Part shown: positions 8,449 through 16,327 of the stretch, in pieces
Position numbering within the stretch: the first letter of the stretch is position 1
How the letters are laid out: each line of letters starts with the position of its first letter
Source of the DNA: Bacillaceae bacterium
GTDB taxonomy: Bacteria; Bacillota; Bacilli; JACDOE01
Direction of reading: 5' to 3'
Assembly (NCBI GenBank): GCA_017656255.1
Contig: JACDOE010000005.1
Span: forward strand, 62,001-126,000
DNA length: 64,000 nt
Notes under the pieces: generated by a model
Databases searched by the model: none
Seen by the model: only the letters and a program-made list of their open reading frames with translations
Told to the model about the DNA's origin: nothing
Position numbers and translations under genes: made by a program

Positions 8449-9267
8449 TCAGCTATCAGGCAAGGCATTTTTCTTCTTTCGGTACTTTGTTATCCAGTTG
8501 ACAGCAAAATCGACGGCCGGTTGCTGGCGGAACAATCGACAATTGGCCTGCCCCACTTTTCCTTTTCGAATGTCGATGTTTCGCTCCATGTCCTGGCCGA
8601 TGGTTTCAAAGATGTCGGTGTTGAACAGGATATCCCGATACGTTTTCCAGACTCGTTTTCCGTCCTCCATGATCGGGGCACCGGCCATTACTTTTCTGTT
8701 ACCCGGGGCTCGGTACTCTGCCAGGTGAAAAGAGGTATTGGTTTCATAATCGGTACCCAGGAAGAGAACATGGGCGTCTCGTTCATAAAGCCTGGCGAGT
8801 GGGGAGTTTTCTCCCAGCGCATCATCCAGGGAATGGCCGTTTATGATTGGTTCTGCGTGTTTTCCCCAGGCGGCAAAGGATAAAGCCGGATGGGCACTGC
8901 GAATAACGCCCGGCCACCGGCGAAAGGTTTCCACGATGACCCCCATGCCCAGGGTGGGCGTGATTTCCGGTTCATAAGCCGGCATGGTGTCCCGAATGGT
9001 CTGCCACCAGTCATCGGGTACCGGAGGTTTTTCCCAGGCGGAAGGATCGGAATAATCACCGGACTGGGTCGGCATCACGATGGTTCCATCGGGTGTGACA
9101 ACGTCCATCAGGGCCTGTATCACCGTCACCGGTCCACCGCACACCCATCCCAGAGATTTGAGGGAGGAGTGGACGAGGACGATCAATCCCAGTTGGCGAA
9201 GATCCCGTGCCAGGGATTCGCGTGTGTTGGGTGAGGGTGTGTTTTTAATAATGTCATACTGGCTCAT
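8449..9267 (-). CDS. AAC(3)-family aminoglycoside N-acetyltransferase-like protein
   Basis: The 272-residue protein is a full-length member of the antibiotic N-acetyltransferase (AAC(3)/YokD) family: VLVHSSLKSLGWVCGGP near residue 31, GTIVMPTQSGDYSDPSAW, SAHPALSFAAWGKHA and a central FLGTDYETNTSFHLAE. Family enzymes transfer acetyl from acetyl-CoA to the 3-amino group of aminoglycosides, but many chromosomal bacillar members, like YokD, have no proven resistance role. CGGAGG precedes the ATG at 9267. It may form an operon with the DUF488 gene upstream (25-base gap). Confidence 0.83.
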   Translation of the reverse strand: MSQYDIIKNTPSPNTRESLARDLRQLGLIVLVHSSLKSLGWVCGGPVTVIQALMDVVTPDGTIVMPTQSGDYSDPSAWEKPPVPDDWWQTIRDTMPAYEPEITPTLGMGVIVETFRRWPGVIRSAHPALSFAAWGKHAEPIINGHSLDDALGENSPLARLYERDAHVLFLGTDYETNTSFHLAEYRAPGNRKVMAGAPIMEDGKRVWKTYRDILFNTDIFETIGQDMERNIDIRKGKVGQANCRLFRQQPAVDFAVNWITKYRKKKNALPDS

Positions 9268-9292
9268 TTTTTATACCTCCGATAATTGAAAG

Positions 9293-9661
9293 TTACGATT
9301 TTCGTTCCGGATTGAGCAGGACATGTTGCAGAACACGGGCATGGTTGCAATCGGGGTCCCGGGCGGCATAAAGCAGGGTGATGGTTTCCTGTGTAGCCCA
9401 ATCGCGGAGTTGTTCCAGTTTTTCAATATGCACCGGATCCTGTGTCAACTCGTTCCGGTAAAGGCGGCTGAATTCATCAAACCGTTCCGGCCGGTGCCCG
9501 AACCATTGGCGAAGTTCGGGGGATGGCGCCACTTCTTTCATCCAGACATCCAGTCGGGCTTTTTGTCTGGACACCCCGCGGGGCCATAAACGGTCCACCA
9601 GTATTCGTTTTCCATCCTGTGGATGGGGTGGTTCATAGATGCGTTTGATTCGGACGTCCAT
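9293..9661 (-). CDS. DUF488-family protein (YeaO-like)
   Basis: A 122-residue protein with the family's hallmark RILVDRLWPRGVSRQKARLD at residues ~19-38 and the Phe/Trp/His-rich RQWFGHRPERFDEF that follows. DUF488/YeaO proteins are short cytoplasmic proteins of unknown biochemical role. The ATG at 9661 has AGAGGG a few bases upstream; an in-frame TTG at 9667 is less likely. It is divergent from the methyltransferase gene and close upstream of the AAC(3)-type gene on the same strand. Confidence 0.82.
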   Translation of the reverse strand: MDVRIKRIYEPPHPQDGKRILVDRLWPRGVSRQKARLDVWMKEVAPSPELRQWFGHRPERFDEFSRLYRNELTQDPVHIEKLEQLRDWATQETITLLYAARDPDCNHARVLQHVLLNPERKS

Positions 9662-9759
9662 AGGCAACCCTCTTTTTCAGGTTGTGTAAGTTTATGGTAG
9701 CGGTACAGGTTGTTTTTGGCAAGGAAAAAGGGGTTTTTAAAAGGAGAGGAGGATAGGGA

Positions 9760-10335
9760 ATGTCGCAGCAGGATCGGGACAAGTGGAACCGTAAATACAG
9801 AGAGAAATTGAAGCGGGAACCGTCTTTTGATCCGGAGCCGAACCCGACGCTGGTGGAGTTATCTACTGAGTTAACCGGCGGAAAAGCGCTGGATATTGCC
9901 TGTGGTCTGGGTGGAAACAGTCTGTTTCTGGCCCGGCTCGGATATGAGGTGACGGCGCTGGATGTATCGGAGGTTGCCATAGATTACGTGCGGGAGTTGG
10001 CGGACAGGGAAGGGTTGTCTATTCATCCGGAACGGGTGGATCTGGAACAGGTTTCATTGCCTGAGGAAACATTTGATCTGGTTGTGGATACGTATTATCT
10101 GGATCGGGGTGTGCTTCAATCGGCGCAGCAGGGGGTGAAGCCGGGAGGTCTGTTTTTTATGGAGACGTTTTTGAAAACGAATGTGGGGGGGAAGGATGGG
10201 CATGCTCCGGTTCGGGATGCGTTTAAACTGAATCCGGGGGAGTTGCGGGAGATATTTAAGGGATGGGAAATGAAGCTGTACCGGGAGGATGAGGAAGCGG
10301 GTACGGTTTCGATGCTGGCGGTTAAAAAGGGGTAG
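9760..10335 (+). CDS. class I SAM-dependent methyltransferase (TehB-like)
   Basis: The 191-residue protein has the SAM-binding motif I ALDIACGLGGNSLFLARLG at ~43-61, motif II ALDVSEVAIDYV, and a DLVVDTYYLDRGVL motif IV, the pattern of the small tellurite-resistance TehB-like methyltransferases. The N-terminus WNRKYREKLKREPSFDPEPNP also fits that group. The methyl acceptor is unknown. AGAGGAGGA lies before the ATG at 9760. It is the last ordinary chromosomal gene before the tRNA and the island. Confidence 0.82.
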   Translation: MSQQDRDKWNRKYREKLKREPSFDPEPNPTLVELSTELTGGKALDIACGLGGNSLFLARLGYEVTALDVSEVAIDYVRELADREGLSIHPERVDLEQVSLPEETFDLVVDTYYLDRGVLQSAQQGVKPGGLFFMETFLKTNVGGKDGHAPVRDAFKLNPGELREIFKGWEMKLYREDEEAGTVSMLAVKKG

Positions 10336-10445
10336 GTAACGAGTGGTCTGGTTGTGTGTTTAATTCCATGGTTTCCCTATTGAAAAGGAATGGGGGATGT
10401 GGTAATATACCTTCTGTGAAAAGTGTATGACAAAAAATGAGTTGT

Positions 10446-10521
10446 GCTGATGTAGCTCAGTTGGTAGAGCAACGCACTCGTAATGCGTAGGTCGGAGGTT
10501 CGAGTCCTCTCATCAGCACCA
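10446..10521 (+). tRNA. tRNA-Thr (anticodon CGT)
   Basis: A 76-base cloverleaf. Acceptor arms GCTGATG (10446-10452) and CATCAGC (10511-10517) pair fully, the discriminator is A and CCA is encoded at 10519-10521. The anticodon stem ACGCA/TGCGT encloses loop CTCGTAA, so the anticodon is CGT (10479-10481), reading ACG threonine codons. The T arm is GGAGGTTCGAGTCCTC. A foreign-looking AT-rich region starts just after its 3' end, a usual place for element integration. Confidence 0.97.
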
Positions 10522-10540
10522 TTTATAAATCTTGTCGTTA

Positions 10541-10577
10541 AGCGGTTTTTGCTCGTTGGCAAAACCGTTTTTTTTTG
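10541..10577 (+). terminator. terminator after tRNA-Thr
   Basis: CGGTTTTTGC (10543-10552) pairs with GCAAAACCG (10559-10567), with one bulged T, followed by nine or more T residues. Confidence 0.85.
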
Positions 10578-10652
10578 TTGTAAGATCTGATTGCAAACAT
10601 TCTTGCTAACCTTTAGTTAGCTGTTTTTTCTTACCGAATAAGGTCTCATCAA

Positions 10653-11207
10653 ATGTGTCTTCTTACTGGAGTCCAAAAATACGGGGTTTACCAGAACAAA
10701 TCGATCTTGCAGGCTACGTTAATCGGTATCGAAACAAAGTTAAATAAACCCTTCGGTGTGGTAACGATTGGGAATATTCGGGGATATATCCCTCTGGAGT
10801 TTTCCGGTTGCGACAATATTCGCCAACTTCGCAAATTAACCGGAAGTCAAGTCGCCTTTAAAGTAATGAACTTTGACCGTGAAGGTGAGGTTTTTACCGC
10901 CTCTCGTAAAGCGGCCCTGGAGCATATGGCATCAGTGACCTGGAAACGGCTTGAACAGGATCAAATTATTTTCGCTGTCGTCAGGGAAGTAGCAAACAAT
11001 TATGTAATGACAGATATCGGAGGGGTTCAGGTAAAGATCCCGATTGAAGAAGTGGATTACGGGTGGATTGATGATTTACATGAAAAAGTTAAGGTGGGGG
11101 ATCACTTAAAAGTCAAAGTAATCGAATTCATTTGCCTTGTTCGTTTTCTGAATCGGATCAGCCGATTGATATTGCTGCTGACAACCTGCCTTTTTAAGGT
11201 GTTTTGA
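10653..11207 (+). pseudogene. S1-domain RNA-binding protein, truncated
   Basis: The 184-codon frame resembles the two-to-three-repeat S1-like proteins found on bacillar plasmids and integrative elements: KPFGVVTIGNIRGYIPLEF, then TWKRLEQDQIIFAVVREV and VKIPIEEVDYGWIDDLHEKVKVGDHLKVKVIE, an S1-type strand pattern. After VKVIE the family look ends abruptly and the sequence becomes a hydrophobic tail (FICLVRFLNRISRLILLL), so the C-terminal S1 repeat has been lost by frameshift or deletion near 11,125. There is no good ribosome site before the ATG at 10653, so the 5' end may also be cut. It is the first gene of the tRNA-linked island. Confidence 0.65.
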
Positions 11208-11222
11208 ATGATTTATTCATTC

Positions 11223-11675
11223 TCACGCCTGAACCTTTATGAAAAATGCCCCTTTCCCGCTTGGCACACTAACTTGTTTAGAAAGTGAGACGATTGAAGA
11301 ATTATAATTAGTTAATGACCCCACTGTAACTACATCTTTCCATTGCTCTTCTGACGAGTCCCATCGTTGTAAATACAAGTTAATTGTAATGCTATCCACG
11401 TATGTATAAGCTTTTGTATCCCTACCGACCCTTACCTTTGTGCTGGAAAGACGATCAATAAAAGAACTTGCACTCATAAGATATTGAGTAGATTGAATAC
11501 TAATATCAGAAACTCCACCTTCCCAATTCTTTAAGTTTTTAGATGGGGTTCCTTCGGTTGGTGCAGACGGTTGTTCTTTTGTACCAGCCACTCCTATCTC
11601 TTGTTGTGCAATTAAACTGGAAAAAATCATTGCAAAAGCAATCGAAAGAAATACTAATTGCTTCGATTTCATTAT
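11223..11675 (-). CDS. secreted protein, DUF6147-like
   Basis: The 150-residue protein has a signal peptide (MKSKQLVFLSIAFAMIFSSLIA) and a C-terminal part with SITINLYLQRWDSSEEQWKDV, SLTNYNSSIVSLSKQVSV, which resembles the small beta-rich DUF6147 secreted proteins of bacilli. The end (GKGAFFIKVQA) is shorter than I would expect for that family, so it may be clipped. AAGGGGTGA precedes the ATG at 11675. It is AT-rich and belongs to the island; function unknown. Confidence 0.55.
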   Translation of the reverse strand: MMKSKQLVFLSIAFAMIFSSLIAQQEIGVAGTKEQPSAPTEGTPSKNLKNWEGGVSDISIQSTQYLMSASSFIDRLSSTKVRVGRDTKAYTYVDSITINLYLQRWDSSEEQWKDVVTVGSLTNYNSSIVSLSKQVSVPSGKGAFFIKVQA

Positions 11676-12193
11676 AAATTCACCCCTTGTAGTATTTTTC
11701 CATAATTTAAACGTAATAAAAAAAATCGTTCCCATTTACTGAGTCCGTTAAAGAGTTTCCAACTAGCGATGGGAGTTGTTTATGTTGTAAATAGTACATA
11801 GTTTTCAAAAGTTTTATAAAAAAATAGAAAAATAGGGAACGATTTTTCCAATTTGATCGTCCTGTTTAATAGAAAGATATCACATAGTTTGATTTTGACT
11901 CTGTGATGGTAAAGGTATGATCCTGTCGTAAATATAAAAATTAAAACAACTAATTTTTATTAAATCAGAATCTATTATTAAAATTAGGCAAAATTCTTCC
12001 ATCTACATATATTATCTTTAAGCTTGTAAACTTGAGCTGTTTATTTAGCTTAAGTTTGCAATAAATAAGCCGAACACCAGGGAGGAACTTTGAGTGAATA
12101 CCCTGGTGTTCTATCGGCACGACCCCTAAAAAGGGATCTTAGTATCTAAATTAACACTAAGATCAATAAATTGGAAGGGGTTAGTTTGCCAAT
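11676..12193. other. AT-rich intergenic stretch with three consecutive hairpins
   Basis: No gene is supported from 11676 to about 12190. The second half holds three inverted repeats in a row. AAACTTGAGCT (12028-12038) faces AGCTTAAGTTT (12047-12057), with one G-T pair. GAACACCAGGG (12072-12082) faces CCCTGGTGTTC (12101-12111) exactly. GATCTTAGT (12135-12143) faces ACTAAGATC (12156-12164) exactly. None has a terminator-like T run. The first half shows no recognisable signal. Confidence 0.6.
12028..12164. repeat. array of three inverted repeats
   Basis: Three separate hairpins (11, 11 and 9 base pairs; loops 8, 18 and 12) lie within 137 bases in a mobile-element relic. Such groups occur at single-strand or transfer origins of plasmids and elements, and in structured leader RNAs; I cannot tell which, if either, this is. 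Confidence 0.4.
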
Positions 12194-12289
12194 ATGGGAG
12201 GTGCTTGGTTTGATTTAGATTTAAGAAACACAGTCTCTAAAAAACTGGGAGTAAAGGGTAAAAAACTTGAGAAATCAGTAGTATTTTAA
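12194..12289 (+). CDS. possible 31-residue peptide
   Basis: An ATG at 12194 opens a 31-codon frame ending at TAA 12287-12289. The peptide starts MGGAWFDLDLRNTV and ends with a lysine-rich KKLGVKGKKLEKSVVF. GGAAGGGG lies about 13 bases upstream, slightly far. I recognise no family. It could be the clipped 5' end of a lost longer gene, since it lies in a decayed region. Confidence 0.25.
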   Translation: MGGAWFDLDLRNTVSKKLGVKGKKLEKSVVF

Positions 12290-12323
12290 GGTAAAACCAA
12301 ACAAATAGAGGGAGGAATAAACT

Positions 12324-13064
12324 ATGAAAAAGAGATTTATGAAAACATTATTTTTGACACTTTCTTTAGCGTTACTTTCAATTCCCCTTGTAAATGCAAC
12401 TGAGACTGTAAAAACTAAAACAACTAGTGACATTCCTGATGCATTAACAAAAGTCGGTAAAGAAAATGCTTTAAAATCTTTTCAAGAACAAATGGAAGAA
12501 AAACAAAAAAACAGGAAATTTGTATTAAATAAAATTTTCACCGACAAGTATGAATATGAACATCCAGATGGAAGCATTAGTAAAATAGTTGTTGAAACTG
12601 TCAATGTGAAAAAAGAAAATAAAAACATGGTAAAACTAATAGATGGCAAGATTAAATTAGACCGCAGTTTATCCCAGTCACAAGTAAATACAAATAATAA
12701 TGAGCCTGTTACATCTTTTTCTACCGCTTCATTTACTGACTATGTCCAAGAAGAAGGATATGAAACCTACGTTTATACGTATTACGGTCAAAAACTATAT
12801 GGGGCATTCACTTATGAACCTGGTGTTAATGGGTCCATGGAAAAGGCCTATCATTATCAACCACCTCAAGCTGATGCAGGTATTCATGTAAGTGCTGGTG
12901 ATCCTAAACCAGGAGAATTAATTTTAGATGGAGAAAATGCAGCTCATGTATATAGCAATTGTCGATTTGACATTAATTTGGAGGGAGAGGACATTGTTGA
13001 AAAAGATCAACGAGTTATCATTGTTTACGATATCAACGGAAACTATAACGTGGTAATAGAATAA
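12324..13064 (+). CDS. secreted protein of unknown function
   Basis: The 246-residue product has a clear signal peptide (MKKRFMKTLFLTLSLALLSIPLVNA), then a charged, lysine- and glutamate-rich segment (residues ~28-110), and a tyrosine-rich C-terminal part (YETYVYTYYGQKLYGAF, QRVIIVYDINGNYNVVIE). It is probably exported and perhaps wall-associated. AGGGAGGAA lies just before the ATG at 12324, and a long hairpin follows the stop. I do not recognise the family. Codons are AT-rich like the rest of the island. Confidence 0.7.
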   Translation: MKKRFMKTLFLTLSLALLSIPLVNATETVKTKTTSDIPDALTKVGKENALKSFQEQMEEKQKNRKFVLNKIFTDKYEYEHPDGSISKIVVETVNVKKENKNMVKLIDGKIKLDRSLSQSQVNTNNNEPVTSFSTASFTDYVQEEGYETYVYTYYGQKLYGAFTYEPGVNGSMEKAYHYQPPQADAGIHVSAGDPKPGELILDGENAAHVYSNCRFDINLEGEDIVEKDQRVIIVYDINGNYNVVIE

Positions 13065-13078
13065 TACTAGTTGGTAAA

Positions 13079-13128
13079 TAAGGGCTTCTGTCTCGAAGTA
13101 TACCAGAATTACTTCGGGACAGCCCTTC
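13079..13128 (+). terminator. terminator-like hairpin
   Basis: AAGGGCT...TGTCTCGAAGTA pairs with TACTTCGGGACAGCCCTT across 13079-13128, closing the secreted-protein gene. The following T content is weak. Confidence 0.6.
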
Positions 13129-13175
13129 TCAAGTATTAATTGTTATTTTTAAATATATGTAAAGGAATGATGTTT

Positions 13176-13361
13176 ATGTTAATTAGTTTTACTTTATTCA
13201 AGTATATTATGATCACCTTTATAATTGTATTTCTAGTTTACTTTCTTCTTAGCCTCTTAAATATTATGAGACAACATCTAACAATTAAAAGAGAATTTCT
13301 AAAAATTATAAAAGAATTAAAAGATGAAGTGAAGAATTCAATAAAAAATCAAAAAAACTAA
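13176..13361 (+). CDS. small membrane protein
   Basis: A 61-residue protein with one long hydrophobic helix (MITFIIVFLVYFLLSLL) followed by a basic, amphipathic tail (KREFLKIIKELKDEV, KNQKN), which suggests a single-span membrane protein with a cytoplasmic coil. AAAGGA at 13161-13166 gives good spacing to the ATG at 13176; ATGs at 13167 and 13170 are too close. Unknown family; it is an island gene. Confidence 0.5.
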   Translation: MLISFTLFKYIMITFIIVFLVYFLLSLLNIMRQHLTIKREFLKIIKELKDEVKNSIKNQKN

Positions 13362-13960
13362 AGGGGGAGCTAATTTTTACTTCTTGTTTATTCACCTCCT
13401 TTCCAGTTATGGTCACATATATTCCACTGAACCCGTGATATTTTTTTTGAAAACTCATCAACATAATGGAAAAAGGCATATTCTTCGAATTAACATCAAA
13501 ATAATCTTCTTCTAGATCTGATCTATTCTTAAAAAATACGTTGGATATCCCACAGTTCACTCCATACCCAGGTGCTGTCGGTAAATGTTATTCAATAGAA
13601 ACCTTCAGAAGTGGTTAAAACAAACGCTCATTACTAGTGTAGCCACCCGATATATTTTGCATGGAGAGGTTTTATACATATTGAATCATTCCGCCAGGAT
13701 CATTTTAATTGTAACTGGCTTTTTTGATCTCAAAAAGGTTACTTCTTTCCCCCGAGTTCACAGTAGAACAGCTATTTCAGTAACTTAAAAATTTCTGACC
13801 CCTTGATTTCAAGGGATTTCTTTTTACTTAACTGGTTATGGTTGCCAGCGCACTTCAACACCATTGAACCTAGTTTACATACTTGATAAAATTATAATAT
13901 ATCTAATAACCCTGTCGACAACTTTAAAATGTCGAAAGCTAATGAACCTCTACATTAAGG
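13362..13960. other. gene-poor AT-rich stretch
   Basis: I find no supported gene here. Short open frames on both strands lack ribosome sites. CCCTTGA (13800-13806) and TCAAGGG (13809-13815) form a perfect short hairpin followed by a T-rich stretch and may be a terminator left from a lost gene. Confidence 0.5.
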
Positions 13961-14186
13961 TCAAGAGGAGGATTAGCAAAAAAGCAAGCCCACATACTTC
14001 CTATTGATACAGGAAGTAGGGTGAACGGCAATGGAAACACCGCTTTGAAAATTCCTTCCAGCCTAAAGAATCTAAGAAACTTTGGGTGATGTTGGATCAC
14101 TTGTGAAGAAGCACAAGGATAAAATAAACATAAATCGTCATGTGCTACCTATTAAAGGTATGCGTATGCGCCACAGATACATTTAA
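13961..14186 (+). pseudogene. decayed coding remnant, unknown
   Basis: A broken frame can be followed across at least two shifts: QAHILPIDTGSRVNGNG, then FENSFQPKESKKLWVMLDHL, then VKKHKDKININRHVLPIK and a TAA at 14184-14186, directly before a terminator. The pieces have natural amino-acid composition and join head to tail, which suggests a dead gene rather than noise. I do not recognise the family. Confidence 0.35.
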
Positions 14187-14229
14187 AAGCCGATTGTTCT
14201 CTGTAATTCGGAGACGATCGGCTTTTTTG
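14184..14229 (+). terminator. terminator
   Basis: AAAAGCCGAT...CTC pairs with GGAGACGATCGGCTTTTTT, ending in a run of six T residues near 14228. Confidence 0.85.
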
Positions 14230-14262
14230 TGTTTAAAAAGCAAAAAAAAGGAGGGAACGAAG

Positions 14263-14673
14263 ATGTTGTGTAAAAACCCTGAACTGTGTAAAAGCTAGCA
14301 CCAACAGTGGAAAAAGCATCAGGAGAAATTAATCCCTGTTGGGGAGGGGATTCTCGATGGTATTCTTGAAAGATTCGAAGAAGGAATCGATATTCCTTTT
14401 TCAGATCACGGAAACAAAAGAAGTTTGTTTCGTGCATTTCCTATTCGAGAGATACGAAATGCCATTTTAAATGGATGGGTCATCGAATATGACAGCAACA
14501 GAGAAACACTGTTTGTGTTGTATAACTTCTAGGTGGCTGCCGGTACATACCGGCCAATACATGTTGTGATAGGACTTCATGACAAACCTAAAATTATCAC
14601 CTGTTACGATCCACGAAGTAAACCGTGGAAGTGGGACAAAAGTTATCAAGAACGTATTTGTTTCTGTCGATAA
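14263..14673 (+). pseudogene. DUF4258-like toxin gene with two in-frame TAG codons
   Basis: From ATG 14263 (preceded by AAAGGAGG) one reading frame runs to TAA 14671-14673 and is interrupted only by TAG at 14296 (codon 12) and TAG at 14530 (codon 90). The conceptual protein of about 136 residues reads REIRNAILNGWVIEYDSNRE, then TYRPIHVVIGLHDKPKIITCYDP, the strand pattern of DUF4258 proteins, RelE/MqsR-like toxin candidates. It lies directly before a YgiT-type zinc-finger gene, the usual antitoxin partner. The stops most simply mean a dead toxin whose antitoxin survives. Amber readthrough cannot be excluded, but other genes here use TAG as a normal stop. Confidence 0.6.
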
Positions 14674-14743
14674 TTTTTGTCGTGCAAAAAATAATCACTT
14701 TGGGTATAATAAAGGTAAAGTGAACGAAAAGGGGCTGAAAGGA

Positions 14744-15199
14744 ATGGCTAAAAGAGGTCGTCCGAAGTCTGATAATCCTCGTTCTTTTACCGTACCCGAA
14801 GTGAGGTTAACGAAGAAGGAAATGAGGATGTTTACATTAAAAGCGGGTTTTTTCGGGGGAAGTACAGCAGCGTTGATTCGAAAAGCGGTCGAAGCATACG
14901 AACCCCGGCTTCAAAAGAATGAGTGTTGCGGCAAGGAAATGGAAGTGATGAAAGAAGATGAATCGTTTGTGTTCAAACATGGAAACCATGAATGCAAGAT
15001 AACTGTTAAAAACGTTCCTAAATGGCGTTGTAGTAAATGTGGTGAAGTGGAAGCTGGTTTATCCTTGATTGCCGCGATAGAAAAAGTGGTCGAACAGGAG
15101 TTTGAAAGTAGAATCAATACTCCGGGTAGTCAAGTGCCAGACGAAATCACACTGAACTTTGATGAAATGCTACAAATTAAAGAACCACAAAGGGCTTAA
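14744..15199 (+). CDS. YgiT-type zinc-finger protein, probable antitoxin
   Basis: The 151-residue protein begins MAKRGRPKSDNPRSF, a basic N-terminus seen in ribbon-helix-helix-type DNA binders, and continues with VRLTKKEMRMFTLKAGFF. It then has a cysteine pair (ECCGKEMEV) and, about 35 residues on, WRCSKCGEVEAG, the YgiT/MqsA-type zinc motif. In MqsRA-like and DUF4258/YgiT pairs this protein neutralises the toxin and represses the operon. ATG 14744 has AAAAGGGG 9 bases upstream; the frame is open farther upstream to 14579. It is complete while its partner is broken. Confidence 0.6.
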   Translation: MAKRGRPKSDNPRSFTVPEVRLTKKEMRMFTLKAGFFGGSTAALIRKAVEAYEPRLQKNECCGKEMEVMKEDESFVFKHGNHECKITVKNVPKWRCSKCGEVEAGLSLIAAIEKVVEQEFESRINTPGSQVPDEITLNFDEMLQIKEPQRA

Positions 15200-15213
15200 T
15201 TTAAGCCACTTTT

Positions 15214-15256
15214 AAAAACAAACGTGTTTACCCACCTGGGTAGATGCGTTTTTTTA
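15214..15256 (+). terminator. terminator after the zinc-finger gene
   Basis: AAACGTGTTTACCC pairs with GGGTAGATGCGTTT around the loop ACCT, followed by a long T-rich run. Confidence 0.7.
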
Positions 15257-15286
15257 TTTTTAAAAAATGAAGGAGAGTGATGGAAC

Positions 15287-15878
15287 ATGACCATCGATAT
15301 TCAAAATGTGACGGGCTGTAAAAGATGAAAAACAACAGGGGATTATTGGGCATCTAACCTGGTATTCGGTGAGTGAACACCTGGTATCAAGAGAGGAATT
15401 GCACAACAAACTGGTTAACTCCGGGCTGGATGAAGGCTGGATGCCAAATGAAATTCGGAGTTCAGATGCTTTCAGACGTGCTACAAAGTCCATTCAAACA
15501 AGGAAAGCCACAGCTCAAAGCAATATTTTTGAAAACTATCCGGTTCGTGAGGTATACAGCGACAAGGTTATGATTCAACGAAATATTGTATGTGAAGTCG
15601 TGGATCAGAAAGGGAAGCGACTGGACGATGATGGACAGGCGGCCATAATGATTCTAGATAAGACAACCGACACCGTAAACATCAAAGGATCATCAAAGGT
15701 GGCTCAGGAAGCTAAAAAGTTATTCCATATCTACAAAAATCACTATTCAGCCCAAACGGATCAACTTACAAAATACTTTATGAACTCCCTTGAAAAAGGT
15801 GAAAGCTTGAAGGTGCCATTAGTGAACAGCCAGGATAACCGTCAAATGGTTAACCCACTTAAATGGCATTTTAAATGA
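15287..15878 (+). pseudogene. DUF6744-like gene, frameshifted and 3'-truncated
   Basis: ATG 15287, after GAAGGAGAG, starts MTIDIQNVT, but a run of three G at 15313-15315 shifts the frame to an early TGA. Dropping one G joins it to AVKDEKQQGIIGHLTWYSVSEHL and the long downstream frame. That frame continues through GWMPNEIRSSDAFRRATKSI, VMIQRNIVCEVVDQKGKRL and ends MVNPLKWHFK. The protein resembles the DUF6744 group of phage or element proteins of roughly 290 residues; here about 195 remain. An internal deletion near SAQTDQLTKYF is likely from memory of the family and should be checked by alignment. Confidence 0.55.
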
Positions 15879-15979
15879 GTGCCAAAAAAGTTTAAATGGT
15901 GACCTCAAAATGGATGGGTTAAATTAGCACACTCGTTTTTTAATATTTCCTCAATTCCTGTCTCCCAATTTCCCGGCAA

Positions 15980-16309
15980 TTAAATAAACGTCATTGTCAT
16001 ATCCAGAACATAATTAAGCAAAACAATGATTGACAGGGGAAGAAGATTTGCCACAATGATTTGTAAAAATAAGATTTCCGTCTTATTTATCGTTTTCAGA
16101 GTACCGATTTTTCTTAGAATAAGCAAAGTAACGATATAAGAAAAAAGAGACATGATAAAAAACATAGGTATAAATATAATGAAAAACAATTCAAAGAATG
16201 GTACATATAAACGATGTATATGATTCATCGCTATATAAAATCCTTCAATTAAACCCAGGAAAGGCAATAAAACATATATACCGGCAATAACCCAATATTT
16301 ATTTTTCAC
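15980..16309 (-). CDS. small membrane protein, three to four helices
   Basis: The ~109-residue protein has hydrophobic segments at WVIAGIYVLLPFLGLIEGF, YVPFFELFFIIFIPMFFIMSLFSYIVTLLIL and ILFLQIIVANLLPLSIIVLLNYVL, and no recognised motif. The start is uncertain: GTG at 16309 or TTG at 16315, both after a weak GAGG. It ends just past the island and overlaps nothing. It is just downstream of the DinB gene on the same strand, so the two may be co-transcribed. Confidence 0.5.
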   Translation of the reverse strand: MKNKYWVIAGIYVLLPFLGLIEGFYIAMNHIHRLYVPFFELFFIIFIPMFFIMSLFSYIVTLLILRKIGTLKTINKTEILFLQIIVANLLPLSIIVLLNYVLDMTMTFI

Positions 16310-16327
16310 GCCCAAAGAACCTCACAT

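Noticed and set aside
10377-10562. Open frame on the minus strand containing a DERTRTSDLRITSALLYQL-like stretch
   Set aside because: It is antisense to tRNA-Thr and its terminator; this translation is a well-known false protein that arises from tRNA genes.
13306-13560. 84-codon open frame on the minus strand in the island
   Set aside because: It overlaps the small membrane gene at 13176 and lacks a ribosome site; likely chance in AT-rich sequence.
13585-13788. 67-codon open frame on the plus strand
   Set aside because: No ribosome site and no recognisable motif; the region is gene-poor and decayed.
13920-14050. Possible riboswitch before 14.2 kb
   Set aside because: Short hairpins and a GGGTGAAC stretch looked suggestive, but no known riboswitch core matches and the segment translates in pieces as a decayed gene.
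10500-16000. Second attachment copy of the tRNA-Thr 3' end
   Set aside because: I looked for repeats of the tRNA 3' end (GTCCTCTCATCAGCACCA) around 15.9-16.0 kb and elsewhere by eye and found none; a computed search would be needed to be sure.
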